A DNA stretch of 64,000 nucleotides from Candidatus Gastranaerophilales bacterium. GTDB lineage: Bacteria > Cyanobacteriota > Vampirovibrionia > Gastranaerophilales > Gastranaerophilaceae. Every line of letters begins with the position of its first letter. Position 1 is the first letter of the stretch. Made by a program: the position numbers and the translations under genes. The stretch spans positions 99,439 through 163,438 of the forward strand of contig CALUYS010000001.1 of NCBI GenBank assembly GCA_944325065.1, read 5' to 3'. This document shows positions 45,301 to 53,230 of this stretch, one piece after another. The notes below the pieces were generated by a model. That model saw only the letters and a list, made by a program, of their open reading frames with translations, made no database searches and had not been told where the DNA came from.

Positions 45301-46131
45301 TTATTTATTTTCCATAAATTTTGTTAATTTTTTATACTTTTTCTGATGATAAATATTATATCCACAATCTTTCATTATTTCATATGCTTGTTGTTTAGTT
45401 TTCCCGTTATTTTTCATTTGATATATTGCACTCATTACACCTGTTCTATCAATACCGCTTTTACAATGTATAAATATTGAACCGTTTATTTTATTTTTAT
45501 TAATTATTTCTTGAAATTTATTATATTTTTTAACATCAGGAATATCACCTGATTCCATTGGAAAATTAATATATTTAATTCCATTTTTTTCAAATATTTC
45601 TTTTTCTAAATCCATGTCTTCTTTTGAAGAACTTTTGCTATTGCGAAAATCAATAACAAGTTTTATATTTTTATCTTTAAATTCTTTAATAACATCATCA
45701 TTCTTATAATCAGGTTTAGCTCCTCGATATAAGTATTTATTTTCATTTTTATTAAGTTTAGCCACTGTGTGAAAATTTGATATATTTGGACTTTCAGTCA
45801 ATTGAATAAATCTTGTAGCTCTCATTGTTAAAAAACCAGCAAAAAATAATATTCCACCAATAAAAGCACCTTTCATAAAATTGCATATTCGTTCCTTATT
45901 TGTTAAATACCAATTTGGAAAACTAAATTTATTATTTTTATTATTTGAACTATATAAATTGTTATTTAATATAGGTTGATTTGATATATAAGTTGATGAA
46001 ACAGGTACTAAATTTGTTTCTCTTATAGTATTTCCATTTTGCAAATATGGATTATAATAGGGGTTATTAAATACCTGATCTGTTGTATATGGAATTAAAT
46101 ATGGAGTATTATTAGTATAATAACTTACCAT
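45301..46131 (-). CDS. Membrane-anchored tyrosine/dual-specificity phosphatase
   Basis: 276 aa. Residues 1-85 are Asn/Tyr/Pro-rich and polar, a membrane helix spans about 87-104, and the catalytic domain follows. The phosphatase loop is HCKSGIDRTGV with Cys223 and Arg229; the general-acid loop may be the ESGDIPD segment near 193-199. The domain resembles the DSP/PTEN-like bacterial family acting on phosphotyrosine, phosphoinositide or nucleotide substrates. Its orientation (catalytic side cytoplasmic or periplasmic) cannot be fixed. It lies 96 bases from pseudopilin copy B on the same strand. Confidence 0.82.
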   Translation of the reverse strand: MVSYYTNNTPYLIPYTTDQVFNNPYYNPYLQNGNTIRETNLVPVSSTYISNQPILNNNLYSSNNKNNKFSFPNWYLTNKERICNFMKGAFIGGILFFAGFLTMRATRFIQLTESPNISNFHTVAKLNKNENKYLYRGAKPDYKNDDVIKEFKDKNIKLVIDFRNSKSSSKEDMDLEKEIFEKNGIKYINFPMESGDIPDVKKYNKFQEIINKNKINGSIFIHCKSGIDRTGVMSAIYQMKNNGKTKQQAYEIMKDCGYNIYHQKKYKKLTKFMENK

Positions 46132-46227
46132 TTTTATATATTTCTACTTTCTTATACACCTATATACAATATAAAAAAATATAAAATAAAATAATTGATA
46201 TTATATTAAGTTTTATTACTTTATATT

Positions 46228-48126
46228 TTAAAACCTTCCGCTTAAACCTGGTTTCACAGGGCGGATTATGCAGCCGAAATGGTTATTACATTGTTCATTT
46301 TTTGTTGAATATTGTGTAACAACATTATTACTTCCATCTTTGCATCCGCAATATTGTGAAAATTCTTCTCCTGTATAACTCATTGCTTCACAAAATGTAA
46401 GCGGTCGTTTTTCTGAACCATTATAATAATTAACCTTTTCTATCTTGAATGTTTGTGGATTGCGGGTTATTACGTCGAATTTCAAAGGGCTATTTGCGTT
46501 GTTTGCCAAATATCCAACAGGAATGATTTTGTTGCCAAATTGCTCAAAAACAAAAATATTTTTGTTCATTTCACCTTTGTCAAACGGTGTGTCGATTGAA
46601 GCATAGATAAAGTGGGCAAGGTAATTATTTGTATTAGAAGTATCCTCTATTGTTTTTTCAATGAATCCTTCATATGTTTCTTGTGAATCAATAGCTTCTT
46701 TTGTGGCGGTTGTAAATATACCTTTATAATGTTTATTGAAAAAATTGTTCCATTTGGTATAATAACCTTCATGATCAAAACTTTGAGAGTCAGAATTAAG
46801 TATTGTAGTTCCTCCATTTAGTTGAACATTGATGTAAAGAAGAGCTATATTTGAAGCTGGAGAATCCGCATTACAATAATCTAACGCCGTTTGATTTTGA
46901 TTATCATAAGTACTACAATAACTACCACTAGTATTATTATACCAAATTTTTTTCTCATTATACTTAGTAAAATCAGTTTCTTTAAATTTTGACATTTCTT
47001 CTGCATGTTTTATATAACCGCTACAGTTTTCATTAATTTGGGGTATATTTTTAACTAGTCCATATCGTGCAGCTTCTGCAATCCATAGCCCATCTCCTAC
47101 TTGTGACGTTGGTTTTAAAAATCCTGAAATTCTTATACAATAAAAAGAATAAGGTTCACGTTTATACTCTATTTTGCTATTAATTCCATACAAGTCCCCT
47201 GTTAAATTGTATTTTGAAAAAGTGATATTACAAGTTAGTATATTTGATGTATTAAATTCTGCTCGTGAAATTTGAGGACATATAGCATCCTGATGAACAT
47301 TTGTAAATAGGTTATACTTAAAAGTATATTTACTGCTTGCGGGTTTTAAAGTAACAAACTTCAAATGAATGTTGTTTGTTGTTTTTAAAACATCATTTAT
47401 ATTTTGTGGCTTTTTATCAATATCAAATATAACTTCATCTTCTTGAGTTTTTTCATGTTTTTCGAAAGAGCAAGTATATGCATGAGGAGATAAAGTATTA
47501 TCTTTTAATAAATTATTGATTTTTATTGTTGGTTGAGCATTGCATGTAAATTCTGTAGTAGAAGAATCTACATTGTTATCACCACAATTGTTTGATGTCG
47601 TTTGATATTCTGGAGAAAAAGTCTCACTATAGACTCCATCATTATTTACATTAAATTTGTATGTCCTTTTACAAGCATAATCAGTTTGCTCATTATTTGA
47701 AGTTGTTATTTCTTGATTTAAGGAACTCTTTTCACAACTAGACTCACCAATTAAATTAACATCTTCTGCAAATGTTTCACAATAACTTTTCGCATCTAAG
47801 CCTTTGAGAACTTCTTCTATTGTTTTATTACCAGTACTTGTGCCACTTCCACTTGAAGAACCAGCATCACCTTCGGTGCTATTAGCTTGGTCGATTAATT
47901 TTTTTTCTAATAATTTACCTTCAGTATCTAAATTTTTGTATAAATTATATACATATAATGGCACTTTTTTTTCAAGATTGTGTTGAATAACTTTTGTTGT
48001 CACAAGATATAAAAAACTTATTAATGTCATAACTAATATTACTTCAACAAAAGTAAAGGCTTTTTCCCCTTTATTTAAAGTACTTTTAGCCCCCCCCCCC
48101 CCGAGATTTTTCAAATTATTCAACAT
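46228..48126 (-). CDS. Giant type IV pseudopilin copy B, in frame through a G13 tract (predicted ON)
   Basis: 632 aa. The leader has MLNNLKNL, then four glycines encoded by the G13 run (which also supplies the first base of the next codon), then KGEKA-FTFVEVILVM with Glu5 for prepilin processing. One N-terminal helix follows, then a Ser/Gly linker (SSSGSGTSTG), a long Cys-rich body and a C-terminal domain nearly identical in pattern to copy A (FGNKIIPVGYLAN, FDVITRNPQTFKIEKV, CGCKDG, HFGCIIRPVKP). ATG 48126 has GGAG 8 bases upstream. The body is about three times the size of ordinary minor pilins, so a pilus-tip adhesin is plausible. Confidence 0.85.
   Translation of the reverse strand: MLNNLKNLGGGGAKSTLNKGEKAFTFVEVILVMTLISFLYLVTTKVIQHNLEKKVPLYVYNLYKNLDTEGKLLEKKLIDQANSTEGDAGSSSGSGTSTGNKTIEEVLKGLDAKSYCETFAEDVNLIGESSCEKSSLNQEITTSNNEQTDYACKRTYKFNVNNDGVYSETFSPEYQTTSNNCGDNNVDSSTTEFTCNAQPTIKINNLLKDNTLSPHAYTCSFEKHEKTQEDEVIFDIDKKPQNINDVLKTTNNIHLKFVTLKPASSKYTFKYNLFTNVHQDAICPQISRAEFNTSNILTCNITFSKYNLTGDLYGINSKIEYKREPYSFYCIRISGFLKPTSQVGDGLWIAEAARYGLVKNIPQINENCSGYIKHAEEMSKFKETDFTKYNEKKIWYNNTSGSYCSTYDNQNQTALDYCNADSPASNIALLYINVQLNGGTTILNSDSQSFDHEGYYTKWNNFFNKHYKGIFTTATKEAIDSQETYEGFIEKTIEDTSNTNNYLAHFIYASIDTPFDKGEMNKNIFVFEQFGNKIIPVGYLANNANSPLKFDVITRNPQTFKIEKVNYYNGSEKRPLTFCEAMSYTGEEFSQYCGCKDGSNNVVTQYSTKNEQCNNHFGCIIRPVKPGLSGRF
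48090..48102. repeat. C13/G13 homopolymer in pseudopilin copy B
   Basis: Thirteen C on the plus strand, thirteen G on the coding strand, located between start codon and prepilin cleavage site. Length 13 keeps the gene in frame; loss or gain of one or two bases would silence it. Confidence 0.92.
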
Positions 48127-48158
48127 TTTTTAAACTCCATAATTTTATACTCAAATTA

Positions 48159-48187
48159 ATAATAAATGATTTTAGTTAATTTGGCAA
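48159..48187 (-). promoter_or_regulatory. Promoter of pseudopilin copy B
   Basis: On the minus strand TTGCCA (48187-48182) and TATTAT (48164-48159) with a 17-base spacer, matching the promoter of copy A in both sequence and spacing to the start. Confidence 0.6.
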
Positions 48188-48189
48188 TA

Positions 48190-48222
48190 AAAAATACCGT
48201 TTTAAAAAAAAACGGCATTTTT
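48190..48222 (-). terminator. Terminator of the rpsL-rpsG operon
   Basis: The minus strand reads AAAAATGCCGTTTT, a T-rich loop, then AAAACGGTATTTTT, pairing with one G-U wobble. It lies directly downstream of rpsG and immediately upstream of the promoter of copy B. Confidence 0.7.
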
Positions 48223-48248
48223 AGATTAATATTTAAATATAAACTATA

Positions 48249-48719
48249 TTAATAACGATAATGAGCAAAAGCTTTATTGGCTTCAGCCATCTTATGAGTA
48301 TCTTCACGTTTTTTAACAGAAGCACCTGAACCGTTTGAAGCATCAATAATTTCATTAGAAAGCTTTTCAACCATTGACTTACCACTTCTTTTCTTAGCTG
48401 ATAATATTAACCAAGTTGAACCCAAAGCCATGCCTCGGTCAGGTTTAACTTCCATAGGAACTTGGTATGTTGAACCACCAATTCGACGTGCTTTTACTTC
48501 TAATAAAGGAATAACATTTTTTAATGCTTTTTGAAATATTTCTTGAGAATCTTCGTTTGTTTTTTCTTTTATTCTTTCCATTGTAGAATAAAAAATATTT
48601 TGTGCTAATGACTTTTTACCTCGTCTCATCAAACGATTAATAAACTTTGCAACATCAATACTATTATAAATAGGATCTGCTTGAGGGATTCTTTTTGCCG
48701 GTTTACTACGTCTTGACAT
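48249..48719 (-). CDS. rpsG: 30S ribosomal protein S7
   Basis: 156 aa, normal length. S7 nucleates assembly of the 30S head on 16S rRNA. It starts MSRRSKPAKRIPQADPIYNS and has FINRLMRRGKKSLAQ and RRIGGSTYQVPMEV, then KKREDTHKMAEANKAFAHYRY at the end. AAAGG precedes the ATG. It follows rpsL, the usual str-operon order, but is terminated before fusA or tuf, which are not in the window. Confidence 0.98.
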   Translation of the reverse strand: MSRRSKPAKRIPQADPIYNSIDVAKFINRLMRRGKKSLAQNIFYSTMERIKEKTNEDSQEIFQKALKNVIPLLEVKARRIGGSTYQVPMEVKPDRGMALGSTWLILSAKKRSGKSMVEKLSNEIIDASNGSGASVKKREDTHKMAEANKAFAHYRY

Positions 48720-48748
48720 TTATTTATACCTTTCCATTATTATCTTAA

Positions 48749-49129
48749 TTATTTTTTAGCTTTTTCTTTTTTAGTACCATATTTTGAACGTGCTTGCGAA
48801 CGCTTTTGTACACCTGCTGTATCAAGTGTTCCACGAATAATATGATAACGAACACCTGGTAAGTCCTTAACACGACCACCACGAATCAATACAACACTAT
48901 GTTCTTGCAAATTGTGACCAATACCTGGAATATAAGACGTAACCTCAAAACCGTTTGTTAAACGTACACGTGCAACCTTTCTTAATGCAGAATTCGGTTT
49001 TTTAGGTGTTGTTGTATAAACACGTGTACAAACACCCCGACGTTGAGGACAATTTACCAATGCAGGTGATTTTGTTTTATCTGTTAATTTTTTACGTTCC
49101 TTTCGCACCAATTGCGCTATTGTTGGCAT
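48749..49129 (-). CDS. rpsL: 30S ribosomal protein S12
   Basis: 126 aa decoding-centre protein. It contains [35 protein letters not shown] and the [20 protein letters not shown] loop. The Lys of [11 protein letters not shown] and the Lys of [13 protein letters not shown] are wild-type, so no streptomycin-resistance change is evident at those sites. AAAGGAG precedes the ATG. First gene of the rpsL-rpsG operon. Confidence 0.98.
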   Translation of the reverse strand: MPTIAQLVRKERKKLTDKTKSPALVNCPQRRGVCTRVYTTTPKKPNSALRKVARVRLTNGFEVTSYIPGIGHNLQEHSVVLIRGGRVKDLPGVRYHIIRGTLDTAGVQKRSQARSKYGTKKEKAKK

Positions 49130-49216
49130 AATTTCTCCTTTAATTTTTATCTTAAATTTATTTTTTCATGTATGGAAGTACATACTCATGAAACTACAAT
49201 CACACTCAATTGTCAA

Positions 49217-49570
49217 TCATTTATTTTTATCTAAAGCTTGTTTTAAAGCTGCTTCAAGTGTCTTAACTTTATTTTCAAGTATTCTTACTTGATGTTCATT
49301 TTCATCTTTATTAACACTCATTTTCTCATAACGTTTTTCATATGAACTAATTAAAGAATTTCGTTTTAATAAGTATAACATGCTAAAAAATAATGCACTT
49401 ACATAACTTAATGTAAATAATAATAGTGAATATTGACTTAGATTAAACGTCAATGATTTTTTTATATATGGCGTATAAATTCTAAAATTTACATCAGGCA
49501 ATAGAACTATTAAAAATACTATTAGCAATAGTGTTACTATACAAATAAATAAATACAAATATTTTTTCAT
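49217..49570 (-). CDS. LapA-like (DUF1049) membrane protein
   Basis: 117 aa: a signal-anchor helix at about 4-25 (LYLFICIVTLLLIVFLIVLL), an extracytoplasmic loop, a second helix at about 46-67 and a C-terminal coiled coil (EHQVRILENKVKTLEAALKQAL). The two helices plus coiled coil match LapA/DUF1049, linked in proteobacteria to LPS assembly regulation. The homology is weak here. AAGGAG precedes the ATG. Its first bases overlap the end of the upstream pseudouridine synthase gene by 4. Confidence 0.6.
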   Translation of the reverse strand: MKKYLYLFICIVTLLLIVFLIVLLPDVNFRIYTPYIKKSLTFNLSQYSLLLFTLSYVSALFFSMLYLLKRNSLISSYEKRYEKMSVNKDENEHQVRILENKVKTLEAALKQALDKNK

Positions 49571-50487
49571 TTTTTGCTCCTTAAGTATCTTAAAACTTTT
49601 CCTAAATCTTCATCTTCACTAATTTTAATTTCTATTCTTTTATTATTCAAATTCATAAAACACAAAAAATAAGCTTGAAGAACCTGTTCCTTTGTCTTTA
49701 CCTTAAATTTTTTTGCACCATATAAACTATCATTAACTATTGGATGGTTTATATATTTTGAATGAACTCGTATTTGATGTGTCCTCCCTGTTTTTAATTC
49801 ATATTCAATAAACGTATAATTTTTAAAACGCTCTAATACTTTATAAAATGTAATGGCTTCTTTACCATTTTGTTCTAAAACAGCCATTTTTTCTTTGTGT
49901 TTTTTGTCTCGTCCAAATAATGTTTTGATTTCTCCAAAATCATTTTCAATAACACCTTCAACAATAGCTTTATATTTACGAATAGCAGTTTTGTCTTTAA
50001 TCTGTTTTGTTAAAAATTCATAAGCTTGATTTGTTTTTGCAATAAGCAACAATCCTGATGTATTTCTATCAAGCCGATGAACAATTCCTGGACGATATTT
50101 ATCGTTGTTACAATTACAAAGACTTTTTTCACCATATTTATATAATAAACCATTTACAAGTGTATCTTTTTTTTCAGTTAAAGTGGGATGTGTTAACATA
50201 TTTTTGGGTTTATTTATGACAACGATCTCAGCATCTTCGTATTTTATATCTAAATCTATATCTTGTGGTTCTATTTCGATCTCTTCATTATAAAAATCAT
50301 TAAAGTTAACAATATTATTCAATTTTAATTTATAAGAACTTTTCTCAATCTTATTATTAACTTTAACAAAACCGTTTTTTATGTTTTTTTGAATATTTGA
50401 ACGTGATAAATTTGTGTATATTTCATTTAAAAATACATCAAGTCTTTTATTTACGTTTTCCTCAGTTATTATATACTCATTCATCAT
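49567..50487 (-). CDS. RluA/RluD-family 23S rRNA pseudouridine synthase
   Basis: 306 aa with an N-terminal S4 domain (VNKRLDVFLNEIYTNLSRSN) and the RluA-family catalytic domain: catalytic Asp140 in HRLDRNTSGLLL, then the GRTHQIRVH and HPIVNDSLYG motifs. The S4 domain favours RluD over RluC-type sites, but the target uridines are not determinable. It starts in the TAATG overlap with the lspA stop, so it is coupled to lspA, as these genes are in many bacteria. Confidence 0.92.
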   Translation of the reverse strand: MMNEYIITEENVNKRLDVFLNEIYTNLSRSNIQKNIKNGFVKVNNKIEKSSYKLKLNNIVNFNDFYNEEIEIEPQDIDLDIKYEDAEIVVINKPKNMLTHPTLTEKKDTLVNGLLYKYGEKSLCNCNNDKYRPGIVHRLDRNTSGLLLIAKTNQAYEFLTKQIKDKTAIRKYKAIVEGVIENDFGEIKTLFGRDKKHKEKMAVLEQNGKEAITFYKVLERFKNYTFIEYELKTGRTHQIRVHSKYINHPIVNDSLYGAKKFKVKTKEQVLQAYFLCFMNLNNKRIEIKISEDEDLGKVLRYLRSKK

Positions 50488-50921
50488 TATTTCTTTAATA
50501 TTTTTATAATTAATAAAAATACACCAAAAGTTATCATTAAATCATAATAATTAAACATTGGAAAGTTTATAAAAGGCAATTTTATAAAGTCATCAACATT
50601 ACCATATATTATTCTTTCAGATAAATTTAAAATGGCACCTGATGTTAGAAATAAGAAGGCTATATAATTAATCTTATCAAATCCTTTTATATTTTTATAA
50701 ATATAATAAAATATAAATCCTAAAAATATAAATGAAATAACAATAAGAATAAAAGTGCTATCATTTAAAAAACTAAATGCTGCACCTGTATTTTTTATTA
50801 ATGTTAAATCTATTATATTTTTAGAATTTAAATATAAAGTAAATTTCTTTAACAGTTTCCCGAAAAAGATTATAATAAGCAACTTAATTATAAAATTTAT
50901 TAGTTTTCGCGTTTTATTCAT
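50487..50921 (-). CDS. lspA: Lipoprotein signal peptidase (signal peptidase II), variant active site
   Basis: 144 aa with four membrane helices. LspA removes signal peptides of diacylglyceryl-modified prolipoproteins. NTGAAFSFL and GNVDDFIKLPF-x-FPMFNYYD are recognisable. The second catalytic Asp is Asp127 in FNYYD. The first, normally Asp in N-x-x-D-R, is Glu102 here (NLSERIIYG). The conserved GN pair before it is replaced by an LN. The change is conservative but unusual for this aspartyl peptidase. It overlaps its upstream neighbour by 8 bases and its downstream one by 1. Confidence 0.88.
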   Translation of the reverse strand: MNKTRKLINFIIKLLIIIFFGKLLKKFTLYLNSKNIIDLTLIKNTGAAFSFLNDSTFILIVISFIFLGFIFYYIYKNIKGFDKINYIAFLFLTSGAILNLSERIIYGNVDDFIKLPFINFPMFNYYDLMITFGVFLLIIKILKK

Positions 50922-51831
50922 TTAATTTATTATCTTTATTTATGTTAAATACATTTACTCGTCTTAAAATAAAAGCAACACCAGTTGATTTAACTTTATT
51001 TTGTGGAGAAATTTGTTCTTTATTATGTTCATAAATTCCAATTGTAGCAACCGCATTTTCATTATACCCAGTTTTATTTGATTTTATCATTCTTTCCAGT
51101 GTATTTTCATTTGTTGTAATTTTAAAAATATCCAAAGGATTTTTTTGCGGATATATAATTGGTATTGAATTTAAAGAAGCTACTACTATACTATTTAAAG
51201 GTTTTTTTATATTAAGTGATATTGTATAAAAACTATCATTCTGAACTTGAAACGGTGCTTGAAGTTCAAAATCCATATTTATTGCATTCCCAAATTTTAT
51301 AACACTTTCTTCATTAATTACATTAACACCTGTAATAAGCCAATTTATACTACTTTTTTTTAGGTAATATATAGTTTGAGCTCTTGATTGTATAACACCA
51401 TTACCATTAAAAACAGAGCTATTTGAAACATTCCCATTAATAACTTCATCACACAATACTTGAGCATAATTTTTTGAAAAACTTATTTTTAATGGTGTAA
51501 TTTTATAATCTAAACTTTGGTAATTTTTCCATATATCTTTTAATATTTCAAAATAAAAATTATAATTGAAACCATCATTTGTAATAAATGATATATCATA
51601 ATATTGCTTCAACTTATTTAATTTTCTTTTTGATAAATTTTTTGAAACAGAATTTAAAACATCGACTATTTGTTGTTCATCAGTTTTAGTTGTTTGTTTA
51701 AAAAAGCTTACTTTTAAAAGTTTACTTTGAATATAATCATCATTTTGTATATCAATTTGTGAAGCTTGTACTTTAATACAAAATAAACTGATTAAATATA
51801 ATATTAAAAAGTAATTACATATTTTTTTCAT
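50914..51831 (-). CDS. Exported protein with a possible NTF2-like domain
   Basis: 305 aa with a signal peptide (about 1-23, ending VQA) and a domain at about 50-180 of alpha-plus-beta character (KLNKLKQYYDISFITNDGFNY, then FSKNYAQVLCDEVI and QTIYYLKKSSINWLITGV). The pattern resembles SnoaL/NTF2-like domains, where a Trp-containing strand ends the fold. A beta-rich C-terminal half follows. There is no lipobox. Function is unknown. It is co-transcribed with lspA (8-base overlap), which may indicate an envelope role. Confidence 0.65.
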   Translation of the reverse strand: MKKICNYFLILYLISLFCIKVQASQIDIQNDDYIQSKLLKVSFFKQTTKTDEQQIVDVLNSVSKNLSKRKLNKLKQYYDISFITNDGFNYNFYFEILKDIWKNYQSLDYKITPLKISFSKNYAQVLCDEVINGNVSNSSVFNGNGVIQSRAQTIYYLKKSSINWLITGVNVINEESVIKFGNAINMDFELQAPFQVQNDSFYTISLNIKKPLNSIVVASLNSIPIIYPQKNPLDIFKITTNENTLERMIKSNKTGYNENAVATIGIYEHNKEQISPQNKVKSTGVAFILRRVNVFNINKDNKLNE

Positions 51832-51879
51832 TATTTGTTTTTCTCATATTAAATTATACATAAATATTTAATCATAAAA

Positions 51880-51912
51880 AATAACAGTTGTAAAAAAAAT
51901 ACAACTGTTATT
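51880..51912 (-). terminator. Terminator of the rplJ-rplL operon
   Basis: A perfect 13-bp stem (51880-51892 with 51900-51912) and a 7-base loop; on the minus strand it continues into TTTTT. It lies 22 bases after the rplL stop. Confidence 0.85.
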
Positions 51913-51933
51913 CAAATTTTAAATTAAGCTAAA

Positions 51934-52308
51934 CTATTTAATTTCAACAGATGCACCTGCAGCCTCTAGCTGTTTTTTAATAGCTTCAGCATCTTCTTTT
52001 TTGATACCTTCTTTAACTGGTTTTGGTGCAGAATCAACTAGATCTTTAGCTTCTTTTAAGCCTAAACCTGTTATAGCACGTACTTCTTTTAATACAGCGA
52101 TTTTATTTGCACCAGCTGAAGCCAATATAACAGAAACTTCGCTTACTTCAGCTTCAGCTTCACCACCAGCTGCAGGAGCAGCAGCCGCAACAGCAACAGG
52201 AGCTGCTGCTGATACACCAAATTTTTCTTCCATAGCTTTTACAAGCTCAGCTGCTTCCAATAATGTTAATTTTTCAATTGATTCTAAAATTGTTTCTACA
52301 TTACTCAT
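51934..52308 (-). CDS. rplL: 50S ribosomal protein L7/L12
   Basis: 124-aa stalk protein that recruits translation GTPases. N-terminal dimerisation helices ([23 protein letters not shown]), an Ala-rich hinge (about 36-58) and the C-terminal globular domain with [24 protein letters not shown]. Length and order are standard. GGAG precedes the ATG. Second gene of the rplJ-rplL operon. Confidence 0.98.
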   Translation of the reverse strand: MSNVETILESIEKLTLLEAAELVKAMEEKFGVSAAAPVAVAAAAPAAGGEAEAEVSEVSVILASAGANKIAVLKEVRAITGLGLKEAKDLVDSAPKPVKEGIKKEDAEAIKKQLEAAGASVEIK

Positions 52309-52366
52309 TTTTTTCTCCTTTTAATTTACTTATTTATTTTGTTTAATTATTCCAGTCTATTCAACT

Positions 52367-52888
52367 TTATGCTTGCTTTTGTTTTGCAACAGCATCAATA
52401 GCACGAACTAAGCTTGCCATCACACCATTTACACAACCAACAATACCACTTGCTGGTGAATTGATTGACCCCAATATTTTTGCATATAACTCTTCTTTTG
52501 AAGGCAAATTTGCTAAATCTTTTGCTTGTTTAGAATCATATAATTCACCATCTAAACATGCTGCAATAATTTCACCTTTTTTACTATCTTTAATAAATTT
52601 TGATAAAATTTTTGCAGGTGCAACCTGGTCACCAAAACCAAAAGCTATTGCTGTTGGACCTTCTAAAACTTCGCTTAAAGATTCATAAGATGTCCCCTTA
52701 ATTGCAATTTTAGCCAATGTATTTTTTGTTACTGTCAAATCACAGTTTTCTTTTTGAAGTAATCTTCTTAAATTTGTAATTTGTTCAACAGAATAACCTC
52801 GATAATCAGCAACGTAAGCAGCACTTGCTTTTTCAAATTGGCTTTTAAAATATTGAATCTTTTCTTCCTTAAAGGCTTTTGTTGCCAT
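52367..52888 (-). CDS. rplJ: 50S ribosomal protein L10
   Basis: 173 aa. L10 anchors the L7/L12 stalk and usually represses its own operon by binding the leader RNA. Landmarks are VADYRGYSVEQITNLRRLL, TVTKNTLAKIA, GPTAIAF and the C-terminal stalk-binding helix. The ATG has GGAG. The leader carries a terminator-like hairpin (52927-52953), consistent with autoregulation by attenuation. Neither rplA nor rplK is upstream; the operon has its own promoter. Confidence 0.97.
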   Translation of the reverse strand: MATKAFKEEKIQYFKSQFEKASAAYVADYRGYSVEQITNLRRLLQKENCDLTVTKNTLAKIAIKGTSYESLSEVLEGPTAIAFGFGDQVAPAKILSKFIKDSKKGEIIAACLDGELYDSKQAKDLANLPSKEELYAKILGSINSPASGIVGCVNGVMASLVRAIDAVAKQKQA

Positions 52889-52926
52889 ATTTTTTCTCCT
52901 TTATTTGTTTATCGACCTTTTTACAT

Positions 52927-52953
52927 AAAAAAATCTTTTGGTTTCCCAAAAGA
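52927..52953 (-). promoter_or_regulatory. Attenuator hairpin in the rplJ leader
   Basis: On the minus strand TCTTTTGG, a GAAA tetraloop and CCAAAAGA are followed at once by seven T. This is a complete intrinsic terminator 39 bases upstream of the rplJ start, inside a leader of about 200 bases. The position is where L10-dependent leader regulation is found in other bacteria. Confidence 0.75.
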
Positions 52954-53090
52954 CGACTTCTATAAGCTTAATACTTTCTTTATAAATTTATATTAAAGAT
53001 TATATTTAACCTAGATTGGCTGCTTTTTAATTACATTTAATAAAATAAATTAACCTATCGTCTTTGGTTTTTTTCTTTATGTAATAATAG

Positions 53091-53117
53091 ACTATAATAA
53101 ACATATTAAAGCGTCAA
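53091..53117 (-). promoter_or_regulatory. Probable rplJ-rplL promoter
   Basis: On the minus strand TTGACG (53117-53112) and TATAGT (53096-53091), spacer 15, slightly short. The rest of the 342-base gap between rplJ and the Hsp20-like gene holds the structured leader and nothing else recognisable. Confidence 0.5.
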
Positions 53118-53230
53118 GTTGTTTTCTTTTGGAATTAGCTTAAATGGCTATTGTGCAATTGCTTTATTTTAAGAAAAATTTATAAGAATGATTATTTAAA
53201 TGATAAAATACAACACATAAGGAGGTTAAT

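Noticed and set aside
51992-52324. An Ala/Thr-rich plus-strand frame over rplL
   Set aside because: It is the mirror of the Ala-rich hinge of L7/L12 on the opposite strand; no start signal.
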